64,000 bases of DNA from Rhizobium sp. SL86 (GCF_026672545.1 NZ_JAPPRJ010000009.1:1-64000); one strand, 5' to 3'. Positions 26,870 through 36,231 are shown, counted from the stretch's first letter. The notes: generated from the sequence alone by a model not told the origin. Program-made: numbers and translations.

Positions 26870-28522
26870 ATGAATCAGATGACCCGGACCGACGATACAT
26901 TCAACGAGCTGAACCAGCCCAGCCTCTGGTCCGGTATCAATGCCTACAGGACAGACCCGCTGATGGTGGATCTGACCGCCGGGCTGCACCGTGCCGCGCG
27001 CGAGGAATTCGATGCGCTCGGGCGTTACGTGACCTCGCCCGAGGCGCAGGAACTGGCGCGTATGGCCAATGAAAGCCCGCCGAAACTGAAGACGCATGGT
27101 CCGCGCGGCGAACGTCTGGATACGGTCGAATACCATCCGGCCTGGCATGCGCTGATGCGCCGCTCGATGGCGAGCGGCCTGCATTCCTCGATCTGGGAGA
27201 ACGCGCCGGAAACACGAAACGCCCAGCACCGGGCGCGTGCGGCACGCTTCTATCTGACGGCGCAGCTCGAATGCGGGCATCTCTGCCCGCTGACGATGAC
27301 GAGTGCCTCGGTTGCCGCCATGATGGCCTCGCCGCGTGTCCACAAGGAGTGGGCGCCGCGCATCCTGTCGCGCAAATATGACAGCTCCAACCGGCCGGCC
27401 TTCCAGAAGAGCGCGATCACGCTCGGCATGGGCATGACGGAAAAGCAGGGCGGCACTGATGTGCGCGCCAACCGCTCGACCGCCGATCGGGTGGGCGAGG
27501 GCGTCTACCGTCTCTCGGGCCATAAATGGTTCATGTCGGCGCCGATGAGCGATGCCTTCATCATGCTGGCCCAGATGCCGGAGGGGATCGGCTGTTTCCT
27601 GGTGCCGCGTCTGCTGGAGGACGGCACCGCGAACGGCCTGCAGTTCCAGCGCCTGAAGGACAAGCTCGGCAACCGCTCGAATGCCTCCTCCGAGGTCGAA
27701 TTCGCCGACGCCTTCGGTTACCTTCTGGGTGAGGCCGGCGGCGGTGTGCGCACCATCCTCGACATGGTGACGCTGACCAGGCTCGATTGCGCGCTGGCAT
27801 CCGCCGGCATCATGCGCGCGTCGCTCGCGGAAGCCGTGCATCACTGCCGTGGCCGCAGCGTGTTCGGCAAGAACCTGATCGACCAGCCGCTGATGACGCG
27901 GGTTCTGGCCGACATGGCGCTCGACGTGGCCGCCGCGACGGCTCTTTCCTACCGGCTGGCGGAAGCCTTCGACAAGGCGGGCAGCAATCCCTCCGATGCG
28001 GCCTATGCCCGTGTCATGACGCCGGTGATCAAATACTGGGTCTGCAAGATCGCGCCCTCGGTGATCTACGAGGCGATGGAGTGCCTCGGCGGCAACGGTT
28101 ATGTCGAGGAACGCCCGCTGGCGCGCCATTACCGGGAAGCGCCGGTCAATGCGATCTGGGAAGGTTCCGGCAATGTGATGGCGCTCGACGTGCTGCGGGT
28201 CTTGAGCCGCGGCCGCGATCTCTTCGACATGGTCTTTGCCTCGCTGGAGCGGGATCTCGGCCCGAGCGGCCGCAAGACGACGGATGTGCTGAGAGCCGCC
28301 ATGGCGCTCGCCGAGCGCGACGAGGGGGCAGCCCGCCTGCTCGTGGAGCAATTGGCGCTTGCCGCGGGGGCGGCCGAACTCTTCCGGCTCGGTGCCGGCA
28401 AGATCGCCGACGCATTCCTGGAGACGCGGCTTGCCGGCGGTTGGCGTACCACCTACGGCATGCTCGATTCGCGCTTCGATGCGTCTTACGTGGTGGATCT
28501 GCTCTATCCGGCCGCCACCTGA
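26870..28522 (+). CDS. AidB-like acyl-CoA dehydrogenase family protein
   Basis: A 550-residue flavoprotein of the AidB / DNA-alkylation-response branch of acyl-CoA dehydrogenases. Typical features are the N-terminal NQPSLWSGINAYRTDPLM, the FAD-site MGMTEKQGGTDVRAN and SGHKWFMSAPMSDAF, and the C-terminal CLGGNGYVEE followed by IWEGSGNVMALDVLR. E. coli AidB binds DNA and is part of the Ada response; a catabolic dehydrogenase role is also possible here. The ATG at 26870 was chosen as the start of recognisable homology. A hairpin follows the gene. Confidence 0.9.
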   Translation: MNQMTRTDDTFNELNQPSLWSGINAYRTDPLMVDLTAGLHRAAREEFDALGRYVTSPEAQELARMANESPPKLKTHGPRGERLDTVEYHPAWHALMRRSMASGLHSSIWENAPETRNAQHRARAARFYLTAQLECGHLCPLTMTSASVAAMMASPRVHKEWAPRILSRKYDSSNRPAFQKSAITLGMGMTEKQGGTDVRANRSTADRVGEGVYRLSGHKWFMSAPMSDAFIMLAQMPEGIGCFLVPRLLEDGTANGLQFQRLKDKLGNRSNASSEVEFADAFGYLLGEAGGGVRTILDMVTLTRLDCALASAGIMRASLAEAVHHCRGRSVFGKNLIDQPLMTRVLADMALDVAAATALSYRLAEAFDKAGSNPSDAAYARVMTPVIKYWVCKIAPSVIYEAMECLGGNGYVEERPLARHYREAPVNAIWEGSGNVMALDVLRVLSRGRDLFDMVFASLERDLGPSGRKTTDVLRAAMALAERDEGAARLLVEQLALAAGAAELFRLGAGKIADAFLETRLAGGWRTTYGMLDSRFDASYVVDLLYPAAT

Positions 28523-28562
28523 GTTACCCACAGCGCAAGCTGTTGTTTGCAGCATCTTTCAG

Positions 28563-28586
28563 CCCGGCGTTAACCATAGCGCCGGG
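28563..28586 (+). terminator. Hairpin downstream of the AidB-like gene
   Basis: CCCGGCG (28563-28569) pairs perfectly with CGCCGGG (28580-28586) across a 10-nt loop, followed by TTTCGTTTGCG. The T-tract is interrupted, so this is a moderate terminator candidate. The loop contains TTAACCAT, a CtrA half-site word, so the segment may have a second role. Confidence 0.5.
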
Positions 28587-28625
28587 TTTCGTTTGCGCTT
28601 TCTTGGTTGATCTCTACGTTTGCGG

Positions 28626-28641
28626 TTAACGAAATGTTAAC
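28626..28641 (+). promoter_or_regulatory. CtrA-type box, TTAA-N7-TTAAC
   Basis: TTAA at 28626-28629 and TTAAC at 28637-28641 are spaced by exactly seven bases, the full CtrA consensus. The second half continues as TTAACCAT, the half-site reported in rhizobia, and another TTAACCAT lies at 28570-28577. It is 21 bp before the GTG of the small membrane-protein gene at 28663, a good position to activate or repress that operon. Confidence 0.65.
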
Positions 28642-28662
28642 CATGCGCCGAAGGGTCGAGCC

Positions 28663-28833
28663 GTGCCGGGAAACCGCGTCTACAGTCTTGCGTTGCTTGT
28701 GACGTCGCTCGTCGTCTTTGCGGTTCTGCCGCTGGATATCGCCGTGCCGGCGATTGTTCTGAGCATGATGGCTCTGGTCCGTTGGAGCGTTATCCCAGTG
28801 GACGACATGGCGATGAAAGGAGAGGCCGCATGA
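28663..28833 (+). CDS. Small two-helix membrane protein, coupled to the DUF6105 gene
   Basis: A 56-residue protein read from a GTG, found by direct translation. Two hydrophobic stretches (about residues 8-22 and 26-42) suggest a helical hairpin in the inner membrane, followed by a short charged tail. AAGGG lies about 8 nt before the start. Its TGA overlaps the next ATG (ATGA), which is itself preceded by AAGGAG inside this gene, so the pair is translationally coupled. A CtrA-type box precedes it. No family was recognised. Confidence 0.7.
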   Translation: MPGNRVYSLALLVTSLVVFAVLPLDIAVPAIVLSMMALVRWSVIPVDDMAMKGEAA

Positions 28834-29159
28834 AGTGGTTTCTGATCCTGTGGGCCGGCCCCGTAGCTCTGCTCGGCGCCTGGTATGGCCTGTCCTATTA
28901 CGACATGAGCTTCGGCTTCTTCATGCTGACGCGCCAGACCCATGATCTGGTCTTCCAGATCTACGGCAACATCCTCGGCATCCCGCCTGCGGATCTGCCG
29001 CCGCTGGTGGCACGCGCGATCGCGTTCGACAGCCTGATCGTGATGGCCATCCTGGCCTTCCGCCGCAGAAAGGCGATCCTGGCCTGGTGGCAGGCGCGTC
29101 AGGCGTCCCGCGTATCGGCACCCGCGGTCAGCAGGGAAAGCCTGTCCAGCGCGCCCTGA
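28830..29159 (+). CDS. DUF6105-like membrane protein
   Basis: A 109-residue protein with a hydrophobic N-terminal segment ([19 protein letters not shown]), a conserved-looking middle [20 protein letters not shown], a second hydrophobic segment and a basic AFRRRKAIL boundary. I recall this pattern as the rhizobial DUF6105 family, with unknown function. The start codon overlaps the stop of the small gene upstream, with AAGGAG 6 nt before the ATG. The last 61 bp overlap the 3' end of ruvX on the other strand. Confidence 0.82.
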   Translation: MKWFLILWAGPVALLGAWYGLSYYDMSFGFFMLTRQTHDLVFQIYGNILGIPPADLPPLVARAIAFDSLIVMAILAFRRRKAILAWWQARQASRVSAPAVSRESLSSAP

Positions 29160-29590
29160 AGGATGAAGCTCGCTGCCGCCGAATCGATGCGTTCCTTGCG
29201 CTTGGCTCGCGAGACATCCATCTCCAGCAGCGCCCGCTCTGCCGCAACGGTCGACAGGCGCTCGTCCCAGAAGACGAAGGGGATCTCGGTCTTTTCGCCC
29301 ATGGTGCGCACGAAGGCGCGGGTGGCCTGAACGCGCGGGCCGGCGGAACCGTCCATGTTCATCGGCAGGCCGATGACGAAGGCGGCGACCTTCTCCCTGG
29401 CTGCGAATTCGAGCAGCACCTCGGCATCCATGGTGAACTTCACCCGCTTGATGACCGGGCGCGGCGAGGCGAAGCGGCGGCCGAGATCGGACATGGCGAG
29501 ACCGATCGTCTTGGTGCCGAGGTCGAGGCCGGCAATCGCCTGGCCGGGCTGCAGTACGGCTGCCAGCTCCTCGATCGTCAGTGTCGCCAT
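29099..29590 (-). CDS. ruvX: Holliday junction resolvase-like RuvX (YqgF)
   Basis: A 163-residue RNase H-fold nuclease implicated in 16S rRNA 5' end maturation and junction resolution. Catalytic acidic residues are in [25 protein letters not shown] and [11 protein letters not shown]. The ATG at 29590 was chosen because the conserved domain starts 18 residues later; the frame continues upstream without homology. The C-terminal 61 bp overlap the DUF6105 gene on the opposite strand. Confidence 0.93.
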   Translation of the reverse strand: MATLTIEELAAVLQPGQAIAGLDLGTKTIGLAMSDLGRRFASPRPVIKRVKFTMDAEVLLEFAAREKVAAFVIGLPMNMDGSAGPRVQATRAFVRTMGEKTEIPFVFWDERLSTVAAERALLEMDVSRAKRKERIDSAAASFILQGALDRLSLLTAGADTRDA

Positions 29591-29796
29591 CTGTCTTGCC
29601 CTCTGGTTGTCTGCTTGTTTTTGAACGGCATGCGCCGATGCTTCCCATACGCAGGCCAGGACATATATGCTAGCCCGTGGCCAGACAGATCCACGTCCCG
29701 TCGCACTGCGTAAGTCGGACGTGCGGCCCGACGCGTTCACCGCTCGGTCCAGCCGAGCCTTCATACCAAATCACATAGGAAAGACGGAGATTTTTC

Positions 29797-30501
29797 ATGA
29801 AGATCACCTGGCTTGGCCATTCGGCCTTCCGGATTGAAACGGCGGATGCCAAGATCCTGATCGACCCCTTCCTGACCGGTAACCCGTCGTTTGCAGGCCA
29901 TGACCGCAAGATGGCAGCCGACGGAATCACCCACCTCCTGCTCACCCACGGCCATGGCGACCATGTGGGCGATACGGTGGCACTGGCAAACGAGACGGGT
30001 GCCGTGGTGCTTGCCAATGCCGATCTCGCCGCCTGGCTGGGTTCGAAGGGCGTCAGCCGGCTGGAAATGGGCAATACCGGTGGCACGGTAAGCTTCGGCA
30101 GCTTCACCGCCACCTTTACCCAGGCGCTGCATTCATCGGCGCAGATCACCGAGGATGGTGTGTCGCACGCGCTCGGCAATGCCAACGGCCTGATGCTGCA
30201 TTTCGAGGGCGAACCCTCGCTCTTGCATATGGGCGATACCGACATCTTCACCGACATGGGCCTGATCAACGAACTGCACCAGCCGGATATCGGCCTGGTT
30301 CCGGTCGGTGACCGTTTCACCATGGGCGGTGCCGTCGCAGCGCTAGCCTGCCAGCGCTTCTTCGATTTCAAACATGCAATCCCCTGTCATTACGGTTCCT
30401 TCCCGATCATCGAGCAGACGCCGGAGACCTTCGTGAAGGGCATGGAAGGCCTGAAGACCCGGGTGGAGACCCCTAAGGTGGGCACCGTCCTCTCCTTCTG
30501 A
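29797..30501 (+). CDS. UPF0173 metal-dependent hydrolase
   Basis: A 234-residue metallo-beta-lactamase-fold protein. The N-terminal [14 protein letters not shown] is characteristic of the YtkL/UPF0173 group, and the metal site is [11 protein letters not shown] with later histidines in CHYGSFPII. The substrate is unknown. GGAG precedes the ATG. It lies divergent from ruvX and upstream of gatC. Confidence 0.93.
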   Translation: MKITWLGHSAFRIETADAKILIDPFLTGNPSFAGHDRKMAADGITHLLLTHGHGDHVGDTVALANETGAVVLANADLAAWLGSKGVSRLEMGNTGGTVSFGSFTATFTQALHSSAQITEDGVSHALGNANGLMLHFEGEPSLLHMGDTDIFTDMGLINELHQPDIGLVPVGDRFTMGGAVAALACQRFFDFKHAIPCHYGSFPIIEQTPETFVKGMEGLKTRVETPKVGTVLSF

Positions 30502-30650
30502 TCCGCAAGGGCTTGAACCAATCGAGGGCCGTGGTCGCGCATGCGGCCGCGGCTTTTCCATATCTGCGGGCAAAGCCCGAACCAAACCCGTTGCGAAGGC
30601 CGGACCGGGCCATTATAGCGGGAGGGAAATCCAGAAGCCGGAGAGAGATC

Positions 30651-30938
30651 ATGTCCGTCGACCTTGCCACCGTGAAGCGCGTTGCGCGTCTGTCCCGTAT
30701 TGCCGTCACCGATGAGGAGGCAGAACGGATGATGGGTGAGCTGAACGGCATTCTCGGCTTTGTCGAACAGCTGTCCGAAGTGGATGTGTCGGGCGTCGAG
30801 CCGATGACCTCGGTCACGCCGATCACCATGCGCCAGCGCGAGGATGCGGTGACCGATGGCGACAAGGCCGCCGATGTTGTCGCCAACGCGCCGAATGCCG
30901 ACCAGAATTTCTTCCTCGTGCCGAAGGTCGTCGAGTAA
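30651..30938 (+). CDS. gatC: Glu-tRNA(Gln)/Asp-tRNA(Asn) amidotransferase subunit C
   Basis: A 95-residue clamp subunit that stabilises the GatA-GatB complex. It starts [17 protein letters not shown], contains [17 protein letters not shown] and ends [10 protein letters not shown], all typical of GatC. gatA follows after 61 bp. gatB is about 2.2 kb beyond gatA, interrupted by acetyltransferase and toxin genes. Confidence 0.96.
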   Translation: MSVDLATVKRVARLSRIAVTDEEAERMMGELNGILGFVEQLSEVDVSGVEPMTSVTPITMRQREDAVTDGDKAADVVANAPNADQNFFLVPKVVE

Positions 30939-30999
30939 GCGCTTCACCTCGCGCCTCCGACCTTTATCCGCCGCCTCCGAATTGAGCTGATTGACCATC

Positions 31000-32481
31000 A
31001 TGACCGACCTGACAAGCCTCACCATCGCCGCTGCCCGTGACAAGTTGAAAGCCCGCGAGATTTCCGCGGTCGAACTGACCGAGAGTTATCTGAACGCGAT
31101 CGATGCCGCCAATGGTGCGCTGAACGCCTATGTGGCGGTGACGCCGGACAAGGCGATCGCCATGGCGAAAACCTCCGACGCACGGCTTGCCGAGGGCAAG
31201 GGCGGTGCGCTGGAAGGCATTCCGCTCGGCGTGAAGGACCTGTTCGCCACCGAAGGCGTGCACACACAGGCCTGCAGCCACATCCTCGACGGTTTCCAGC
31301 CGAAATACGAATCGACCGTTACCGGAAAGCTCTGGGGCGAAGGCGCCGTGATGCTCGGCAAGCTCAACATGGACGAGTTCGCCATGGGCTCCTCCAACGA
31401 GAGCTCCTATTACGGCCCGGTCGTCAACCCGTGGAAGGCGGAAGGCTCCGACGAGAAGCTGGTGCCCGGCGGCTCCTCCGGCGGCTCTGCGGCTGCCGTT
31501 GCCGCGCATCTGTGCGCCGGCGCCACCGCCACCGATACCGGCGGCTCGATCCGCCAGCCGGCCGCCTTTACCGGCACCGTCGGCATCAAGCCCACCTATG
31601 GCCGCTGCTCGCGCTTCGGCATCGTCGCTTACGCGTCTTCGCTCGATCAGGCCGGCCCGATTGCCCGTGATGTGCGCGATGCGGCGATCCTTCTGAAATC
31701 CATGGCCGGTGTCGACAAAAAGGACACGACCTCCGTCGATCTGCCCGTGCCGGATTATGAGGCAGCACTTGGCCAGTCGCTGAAGGGCATGAGGATCGGC
31801 ATCCCGAAGGAATATCGCCTCGACGGCATGCCGGAAGAGATCGAAAAGCTGTGGGCGCAGGGCGCCGAGTGGCTGAAGGATGCCGGTGCCGAAGTGGTGG
31901 AGATCTCTCTGCCGCACACGAAATATGCCCTGCCGGCCTATTATATCGTCGCACCGGCGGAAGCCTCCTCCAACCTTGCCCGGTATGACGGCGTGCGTTA
32001 CGGCCTGCGCGCCGAGGGCCGCGATATCGCCGACATGTACGAAAAGACCCGCGCGAGCGGCTTTGGCAAGGAAGTGCAGCGCCGCATCATGATCGGCACC
32101 TACGTGCTTTCCGCCGGTTATTACGACGCCTATTACCTGAAGGCGCAGAAGGTGCGCACACTGATCAAGCGTGACTTCGAGAATGCCTTCCGCGCTGGCG
32201 TCGACGCGATCCTCGCGCCGATCACGCCGTCCTCGGCCTTCGCGATTGGCGACAAGGAACTCGCCGCCGATCCGGTGAAGATGTACCTGCAGGACGTCTT
32301 TACCATCACGCTGAACCTGGCTGGCCTTCCCGGCATTTCCGTCCCCGCGGGCCTCGACAACAAGGGCCTGCCGCTCGGGCTTCAGGTCATCGGCAAGCCG
32401 TTCGAGGAAGAGACGCTGTTCAAGACGGCCCATGTGATCGAACAGGCCGCCGGCACGTTTTCGCCGAAGGTTTGGTGGTAA
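31000..32481 (+). CDS. gatA: Glu-tRNA(Gln) amidotransferase subunit A
   Basis: Glutaminase subunit of the transamidosome, 493 aa. It is an amidase-signature enzyme with catalytic lysine in GVKDLFAT and the Ser-cisSer region [13 protein letters not shown]. Ammonia released here is passed to GatB. The ATG at 31000 is favoured over the TTG at 30991. The stop codon overlaps the start of the next acetyltransferase gene. Confidence 0.97.
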   Translation: MTDLTSLTIAAARDKLKAREISAVELTESYLNAIDAANGALNAYVAVTPDKAIAMAKTSDARLAEGKGGALEGIPLGVKDLFATEGVHTQACSHILDGFQPKYESTVTGKLWGEGAVMLGKLNMDEFAMGSSNESSYYGPVVNPWKAEGSDEKLVPGGSSGGSAAAVAAHLCAGATATDTGGSIRQPAAFTGTVGIKPTYGRCSRFGIVAYASSLDQAGPIARDVRDAAILLKSMAGVDKKDTTSVDLPVPDYEAALGQSLKGMRIGIPKEYRLDGMPEEIEKLWAQGAEWLKDAGAEVVEISLPHTKYALPAYYIVAPAEASSNLARYDGVRYGLRAEGRDIADMYEKTRASGFGKEVQRRIMIGTYVLSAGYYDAYYLKAQKVRTLIKRDFENAFRAGVDAILAPITPSSAFAIGDKELAADPVKMYLQDVFTITLNLAGLPGISVPAGLDNKGLPLGLQVIGKPFEEETLFKTAHVIEQAAGTFSPKVWW

Positions 32482-32966
32482 GCGGGTTCTCCATACGCCC
32501 CATGGCGGCCGCCGATCAGTTGGCGGTCTCCGCGGTCGGCTTTGCCGCATGGCAATCGAGCGATGCGTTTCGCGAGAGCGGCCTGCCGCTCGACCGGCTG
32601 GAACAGGTGAGGCTCGCCTATGAGCGCTTTCCCGCCGATGCCACAGACAAGATCACGGTCGCGGAACTCGACGGCCGGATTGCCGGCTGGACGGCGCGGG
32701 AGACGGAGCCCGACTACATTTCCGATCTGTGGGTCGATCCCGCCTGCCAAGGCAAGGGTATCGGCCGAGCACTGGTCGAGCATCTGCTCTCTGTCATGCG
32801 CCGCGAGGGCCTTGAGCGGGCGCGCATTCACACCCACGGCAGCAATGCCGGCGCCATCCGGCTCTATGAGCGGTGTGGCTTTTCGATCGTCTGGCGCGGG
32901 CTTGAATATTCCACAAGTCTCGGCATGGAACGTGAGAAGGTGCATATGGAGAGGGTGCTGGGTTGA
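32475..32966 (+). CDS. GNAT-family N-acetyltransferase
   Basis: A 163-residue acetyltransferase overlapping the end of gatA by a few bases. The acetyl-CoA binding segment is [19 protein letters not shown] and the C-terminal part reads [11 protein letters not shown], as usual for GNAT. The start (TTG 32472, GTG 32475 or ATG 32502) is uncertain; GTG was chosen because the fold begins soon after it. The substrate is unknown. It may be co-transcribed with gatCA. Confidence 0.85.
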   Translation: MVSGFSIRPMAAADQLAVSAVGFAAWQSSDAFRESGLPLDRLEQVRLAYERFPADATDKITVAELDGRIAGWTARETEPDYISDLWVDPACQGKGIGRALVEHLLSVMRREGLERARIHTHGSNAGAIRLYERCGFSIVWRGLEYSTSLGMEREKVHMERVLG

Positions 32967-32987
32967 GCGCGGGTGATTGTCCGAAGC

Positions 32988-33299
32988 TCAACTCCGCATG
33001 GGCGGATAGAGTTTGCGCTGGTGGATGACAGTCAGAATGTCGAGATCCGCCTCCGAGGCTAAGCTATACACGATGGTGTAAGGGAGCCCGGGAATGGCAA
33101 ACTCCCGCGTTCCCTCGACGCTGCCTTCCCGTCCCAAGACGGGGAAGCTTTCCAGCATGACGGTCACCTGGCGTATGCGAGACAGGATCCGGTCTGCTGT
33201 CGGCTCATCGGCTTCGGCAATATAGCGATGGATGTCGATCAGATCGGCCAGTGCTTGCGGTGTGAACCTAACGTTCGAAGCCAAACTGCTCCCATACAT
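32988..33299 (-). CDS. ParE/RelE-type toxin
   Basis: A small basic protein of the ParE/RelE superfamily, 103 residues from ATG 33299. Family features are VRFTPQALADLIDIHRYIAE near the start, then FAIPGLPYTIVYSL and the C-terminal LTVIHQRKLYP. A TTG at 33284 with GGGAG just in front may be the real start (98 aa). It overlaps the antitoxin gene upstream by 17-32 bp, the normal antitoxin-first order. ParE members inhibit gyrase and RelE members cut mRNA; which applies cannot be told. Confidence 0.88.
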   Translation of the reverse strand: MYGSSLASNVRFTPQALADLIDIHRYIAEADEPTADRILSRIRQVTVMLESFPVLGREGSVEGTREFAIPGLPYTIVYSLASEADLDILTVIHQRKLYPPMRS

Positions 33300-33453
33300 C
33301 GGAAGCCGGTATCAGCGTGGAACGATCGTCAGCTTCAGCAAGCGCGGCGCGAATTTTTGCCTCTTTCCAGGCAGCATATTGCTCCGGCGTCACCGACTTT
33401 TCGGTGGGTGGCGCTGTATCTGTTTGTGCTGAACTTTTGCGAAGTCTGGCCAT
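33268..33453 (-). CDS. Antitoxin of the ParE/RelE-type pair (stability-determinant-like)
   Basis: A 61-residue protein starting MARLRKSSAQ. It has a basic N-terminus and a helix EQYAAWKEAKIRAALAEADD resembling the 'stability determinant' antitoxins that partner ParE-like toxins. It precedes and overlaps the toxin gene. The frame remains open upstream to 33552 but enters a terminator hairpin, so the ATG at 33453 is preferred. It would neutralise the toxin and probably repress its own promoter. Confidence 0.82.
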   Translation of the reverse strand: MARLRKSSAQTDTAPPTEKSVTPEQYAAWKEAKIRAALAEADDRSTLIPASDVWEQFGFER

Positions 33454-33489
33454 GGTCGGACAATAACGCAGCCATGGCTGAAAGGCAAA

Positions 33490-33523
33490 GGGCCGGCGCT
33501 CCGCTTTGCCTTTGCGCCGGCCC
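33490..33523 (-). terminator. Strong hairpin after the YjhX gene
   Basis: GGGCCGGCGC (33490-33499) pairs exactly with GCGCCGGCCC (33514-33523), loop 14 nt. On the minus strand the stem is followed by TTTGCCTTT. It lies immediately after the YjhX stop and in front of the antitoxin gene, so it probably insulates the two units. Confidence 0.7.
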
Positions 33524-33529
33524 ATTGTT

Positions 33530-33787
33530 CTATCGGTTATCCTGCTCTGCACGCACCAGAACGAGGCCGCGTTCGGTGATGCGGTAGGGCTGGCCGCCCT
33601 TCGAGGCGATGGCGCGTTTCTGTTTCAGCTTGCGGAAGGTTATCAGGTCGAGGCCGCTAAAGAACCAGCCTTCGCGGGTGATGAGATGCACCCTTTCGAT
33701 CTTGCGCTCATCGTTGCGAAAAAGTTCGATCCTGCCGCCCTGTGCGAGCAGGTGGAGAATGCGCTGTTCGGCGCGGGAAATGTCCAT
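33530..33787 (-). CDS. YjhX-family (TopAI-like) toxin, UPF0386
   Basis: An 85-residue protein, the exact family length, from MDISRAEQRILHLLAQGG. The conserved VHLITREGWFFSGLDL and the C-terminal PYRITERGLVLVRAEQDNR identify the YjhX/UPF0386 family. E. coli YjhX (TopAI) is a toxin that inhibits DNA topoisomerase I and is neutralised by YjhQ, a GNAT-like protein. Here a GNAT gene begins 272 bp away on the opposite strand. Most rhizobial YjhX proteins are uncharacterised, so toxicity is an inference from the family. Confidence 0.9.
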   Translation of the reverse strand: MDISRAEQRILHLLAQGGRIELFRNDERKIERVHLITREGWFFSGLDLITFRKLKQKRAIASKGGQPYRITERGLVLVRAEQDNR

Positions 33788-34058
33788 GGTCGTGAAGTCC
33801 GGAAGGTCCCTTTGGGACGCGACAAGATGGGTCCGGACGCAAGGAAGTTGCGCCGGGGCTCGGTCTTGTTCGGGCAACCTGCGATGCTTTCGACAGGTCG
33901 CCCCTTAGCGGGACTCGGACGAGTTGGACATCAAAACTCCTGTTACAGTCGCAGATTATCGAGAAAAAGCCGCGCTATCAACCTGTTGGGATGAAGGTTT
34001 TGCTTGGAAAGCGGCCGCACCGGTGTTCTACTTGCTGGAGAAACCAGACGGGACGAGT

Positions 34059-34568
34059 ATGCTGACGATCCGCAATGCCCGTGAAGACGATGTGGCGATG
34101 CTTACCGAAATCGGTCTCCGCGCCTGGGCGCAGGCGATGGGTCCGATCGGCGGCAATGACGACATTCGCCAGAACGCCGTGATTGCCTTTTCCGGTTTCG
34201 TCGAATCGTCCTGGCTCACCATCATGGTGGTCGAGGAAAACGGCGTGCCGGTCGGCTGGGCCGCGCGCGAGAACCTGGATGAGGTGATCACCGATTTCTG
34301 GGTCGATCCGGATCATCAGCGCCGCGGTATCGGTACCGCTCTGCTGCAGGAAATGGAAAAGGCGATCCGCGAACAGGATTTCGAGATGGTGAAGCTGGAA
34401 ACCCACGCCCTCAACAATGACGCGGTGTTGTTCTTCGAAAAGAACGGTTTTCACATCAACTGGCTGTCCGTCGCCTATTCGCCGAAGCTCGACCAGGACG
34501 TCCAGTCTGTTGGCATGTCGAAGTCGCTGGTCGAAGAACAAAACGGCCTCTACGGCGCCGAGTTCTGA
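34059..34568 (+). CDS. GNAT-family N-acetyltransferase divergent from the YjhX gene
   Basis: A 169-residue acetyltransferase starting MLTIRNAREDDVAML. The acetyl-CoA site is VDPDHQRRGIGTALLQEM and the C-terminal segment is DAVLFFEKNGF. The frame is open to 33924, but the fold begins at the ATG at 34059. It is divergent from the YjhX toxin gene; whether it acts as its antitoxin, like E. coli YjhQ, is only a hypothesis. gatB follows 109 bp downstream. Confidence 0.87.
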   Translation: MLTIRNAREDDVAMLTEIGLRAWAQAMGPIGGNDDIRQNAVIAFSGFVESSWLTIMVVEENGVPVGWAARENLDEVITDFWVDPDHQRRGIGTALLQEMEKAIREQDFEMVKLETHALNNDAVLFFEKNGFHINWLSVAYSPKLDQDVQSVGMSKSLVEEQNGLYGAEF

Positions 34569-34677
34569 GGGCCGGCACAGGATCGCCGCGCAAGCTTGTC
34601 CGTCGGAAAGCTTGCACCCCCTCGCCATTTGCTCTACCTGACGATCAACCAAACAGACTGCATGAAGAGCCATTCCG

Positions 34678-36183
34678 ATGACGATTGTCGATGTCCGCAC
34701 GCCTGACCCGAAACGCTTCATTCCCGGCGCCACCGGCGACTGGGAAGTGATCATCGGCATGGAAGTGCACGCCCAGGTTCTCTCCAAATCCAAGCTGTTT
34801 TCCGGTGCCTCCACCGAATTCGGCAAGGCGCCGAATTCGAACGTTTCGCTGGTGGATGCCGCCATGCCGGGCATGCTGCCGGTCATCAACGAGGAATGCG
34901 TCCGCCAGGCGGTACGCACCGGCCTTGGCCTGAAGGCGAAGATCAACAACCGCTCGATCTTCGACCGCAAGAATTATTTCTACCCGGACCTGCCGCAGGG
35001 CTACCAGATCTCGCAGTTCAAGGATCCGATCGTCGGCGAAGGCAAGATCGTCATCTCGCTCGGACCCGACCGCCAGGGCCAGTTCGAGGATATCGAAATC
35101 GGCATTGAGCGCCTGCACCTGGAACAGGATGCCGGGAAGCTGATGCACGACCAGCATCCGACCATGTCCTATGTGGATCTGAACCGTTCCGGCGTGGCGC
35201 TGATGGAAATCGTCTCCAAGCCCGACATGCGCTCGTCGGATGAGGCCAAGGCCTATATGACGAAGCTGCGCTCCATCGTGCGCTATCTCGGCACCTGCGA
35301 CGGCAACATGGACGAAGGTTCGATGCGCGCCGACGTCAACGTTTCCGTGCGCCGTCCGGGCGAAGCCTTCGGCACGCGCTGCGAGATCAAGAACGTCAAC
35401 TCGATCCGCTTCATCGGCCAGGCGATCGAATATGAAGCCCGCCGTCAGATCGCCATCCTGGAAGAGGGCGGCACGATCGACCAGGAAACCCGTCTGTTCG
35501 ATCCGGGCAAGGGCGAGACCCGCTCCATGCGCTCCAAGGAAGATGCGCATGACTATCGTTATTTTCCCGATCCGGACCTGCTGCCGCTCGAATTCGACGA
35601 TGCCTTCGTTGAAGAACTGAAGGCGCATCTGCCGGAACTGCCGGACGACAAGAAGGCGCGCTTCGTCGCCGAACTCGGCCTGTCGGTTTATGACGCCTCC
35701 GTGCTCGTCTCGGAAAAGGCCATCGCCGATTATTTCGAAGCGGTTGCCGAAGGGCGCGACGGCAAGACGGCGGCGAACTGGGTCATCAACGATCTGCTGG
35801 GCGCCTTGAACAAAGCCGGTAAAGGCATTGAAGAGACCCCGGTTTCGCCCGCCCAGCTTGGCGGCATCATCGACCTCATCAAGGCGGAAACCATTTCCGG
35901 CAAGATCGCCAAGGACCTCTTCGAGATCGTCTTTGCCGAGGGTGGCGACCCGGCGGACATCGTCGAAGCGCGTGGCATGAAGCAGGTGACCGATACCGGT
36001 GCCATCGAGAAGGCCGTTGACGACATCATCGCCGCCAACCCGGACCAGGTGGCCAAGGTGAAGGCCAAGCCGACGCTTGCCGGCTGGTTCGTCGGTCAGG
36101 TGATGAAGGCAACCGGCGGCAAGGCCAATCCGCAGGCCGTGCAGGCGCTCGTGAAGTCCAAGCTCGGCATCGAGGACGAATAA
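34678..36183 (+). CDS. gatB: Asp/Glu-tRNA amidotransferase subunit B
   Basis: Kinase and tRNA-binding subunit of GatCAB, converting Glu-tRNA(Gln) to Gln-tRNA(Gln). It is 501 aa, with the diagnostic [49 protein letters not shown] and LRYFPDPDL-type blocks (here [14 protein letters not shown]). A C-terminal YqeY-like tRNA-binding domain ends ALVKSKLG. It is separated from gatA by a GNAT gene, a toxin-antitoxin pair, YjhX and a second GNAT gene. Confidence 0.98.
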   Translation: MTIVDVRTPDPKRFIPGATGDWEVIIGMEVHAQVLSKSKLFSGASTEFGKAPNSNVSLVDAAMPGMLPVINEECVRQAVRTGLGLKAKINNRSIFDRKNYFYPDLPQGYQISQFKDPIVGEGKIVISLGPDRQGQFEDIEIGIERLHLEQDAGKLMHDQHPTMSYVDLNRSGVALMEIVSKPDMRSSDEAKAYMTKLRSIVRYLGTCDGNMDEGSMRADVNVSVRRPGEAFGTRCEIKNVNSIRFIGQAIEYEARRQIAILEEGGTIDQETRLFDPGKGETRSMRSKEDAHDYRYFPDPDLLPLEFDDAFVEELKAHLPELPDDKKARFVAELGLSVYDASVLVSEKAIADYFEAVAEGRDGKTAANWVINDLLGALNKAGKGIEETPVSPAQLGGIIDLIKAETISGKIAKDLFEIVFAEGGDPADIVEARGMKQVTDTGAIEKAVDDIIAANPDQVAKVKAKPTLAGWFVGQVMKATGGKANPQAVQALVKSKLGIEDE

Positions 36184-36205
36184 GGGGCGGGACCGCCTCT
36201 GCGAC

Positions 36206-36231
36206 GGCGTCTCGCCTGAAGGCGAAACGCC
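36206..36231 (+). terminator. Hairpin after gatB
   Basis: GGCGTCTCGCC and GGCGAAACGCC form an 11-bp stem with one mismatch and a TGAA loop, 22 bp after the gatB stop. No T-tract follows, so it may be a weak terminator or mRNA 3'-end stabiliser. Confidence 0.4.

Noticed and set aside
26813-28555. A 580-codon open frame on the minus strand
   Set aside because: Antisense to the AidB-like gene, which carries clear dehydrogenase motifs; the minus frame has none.
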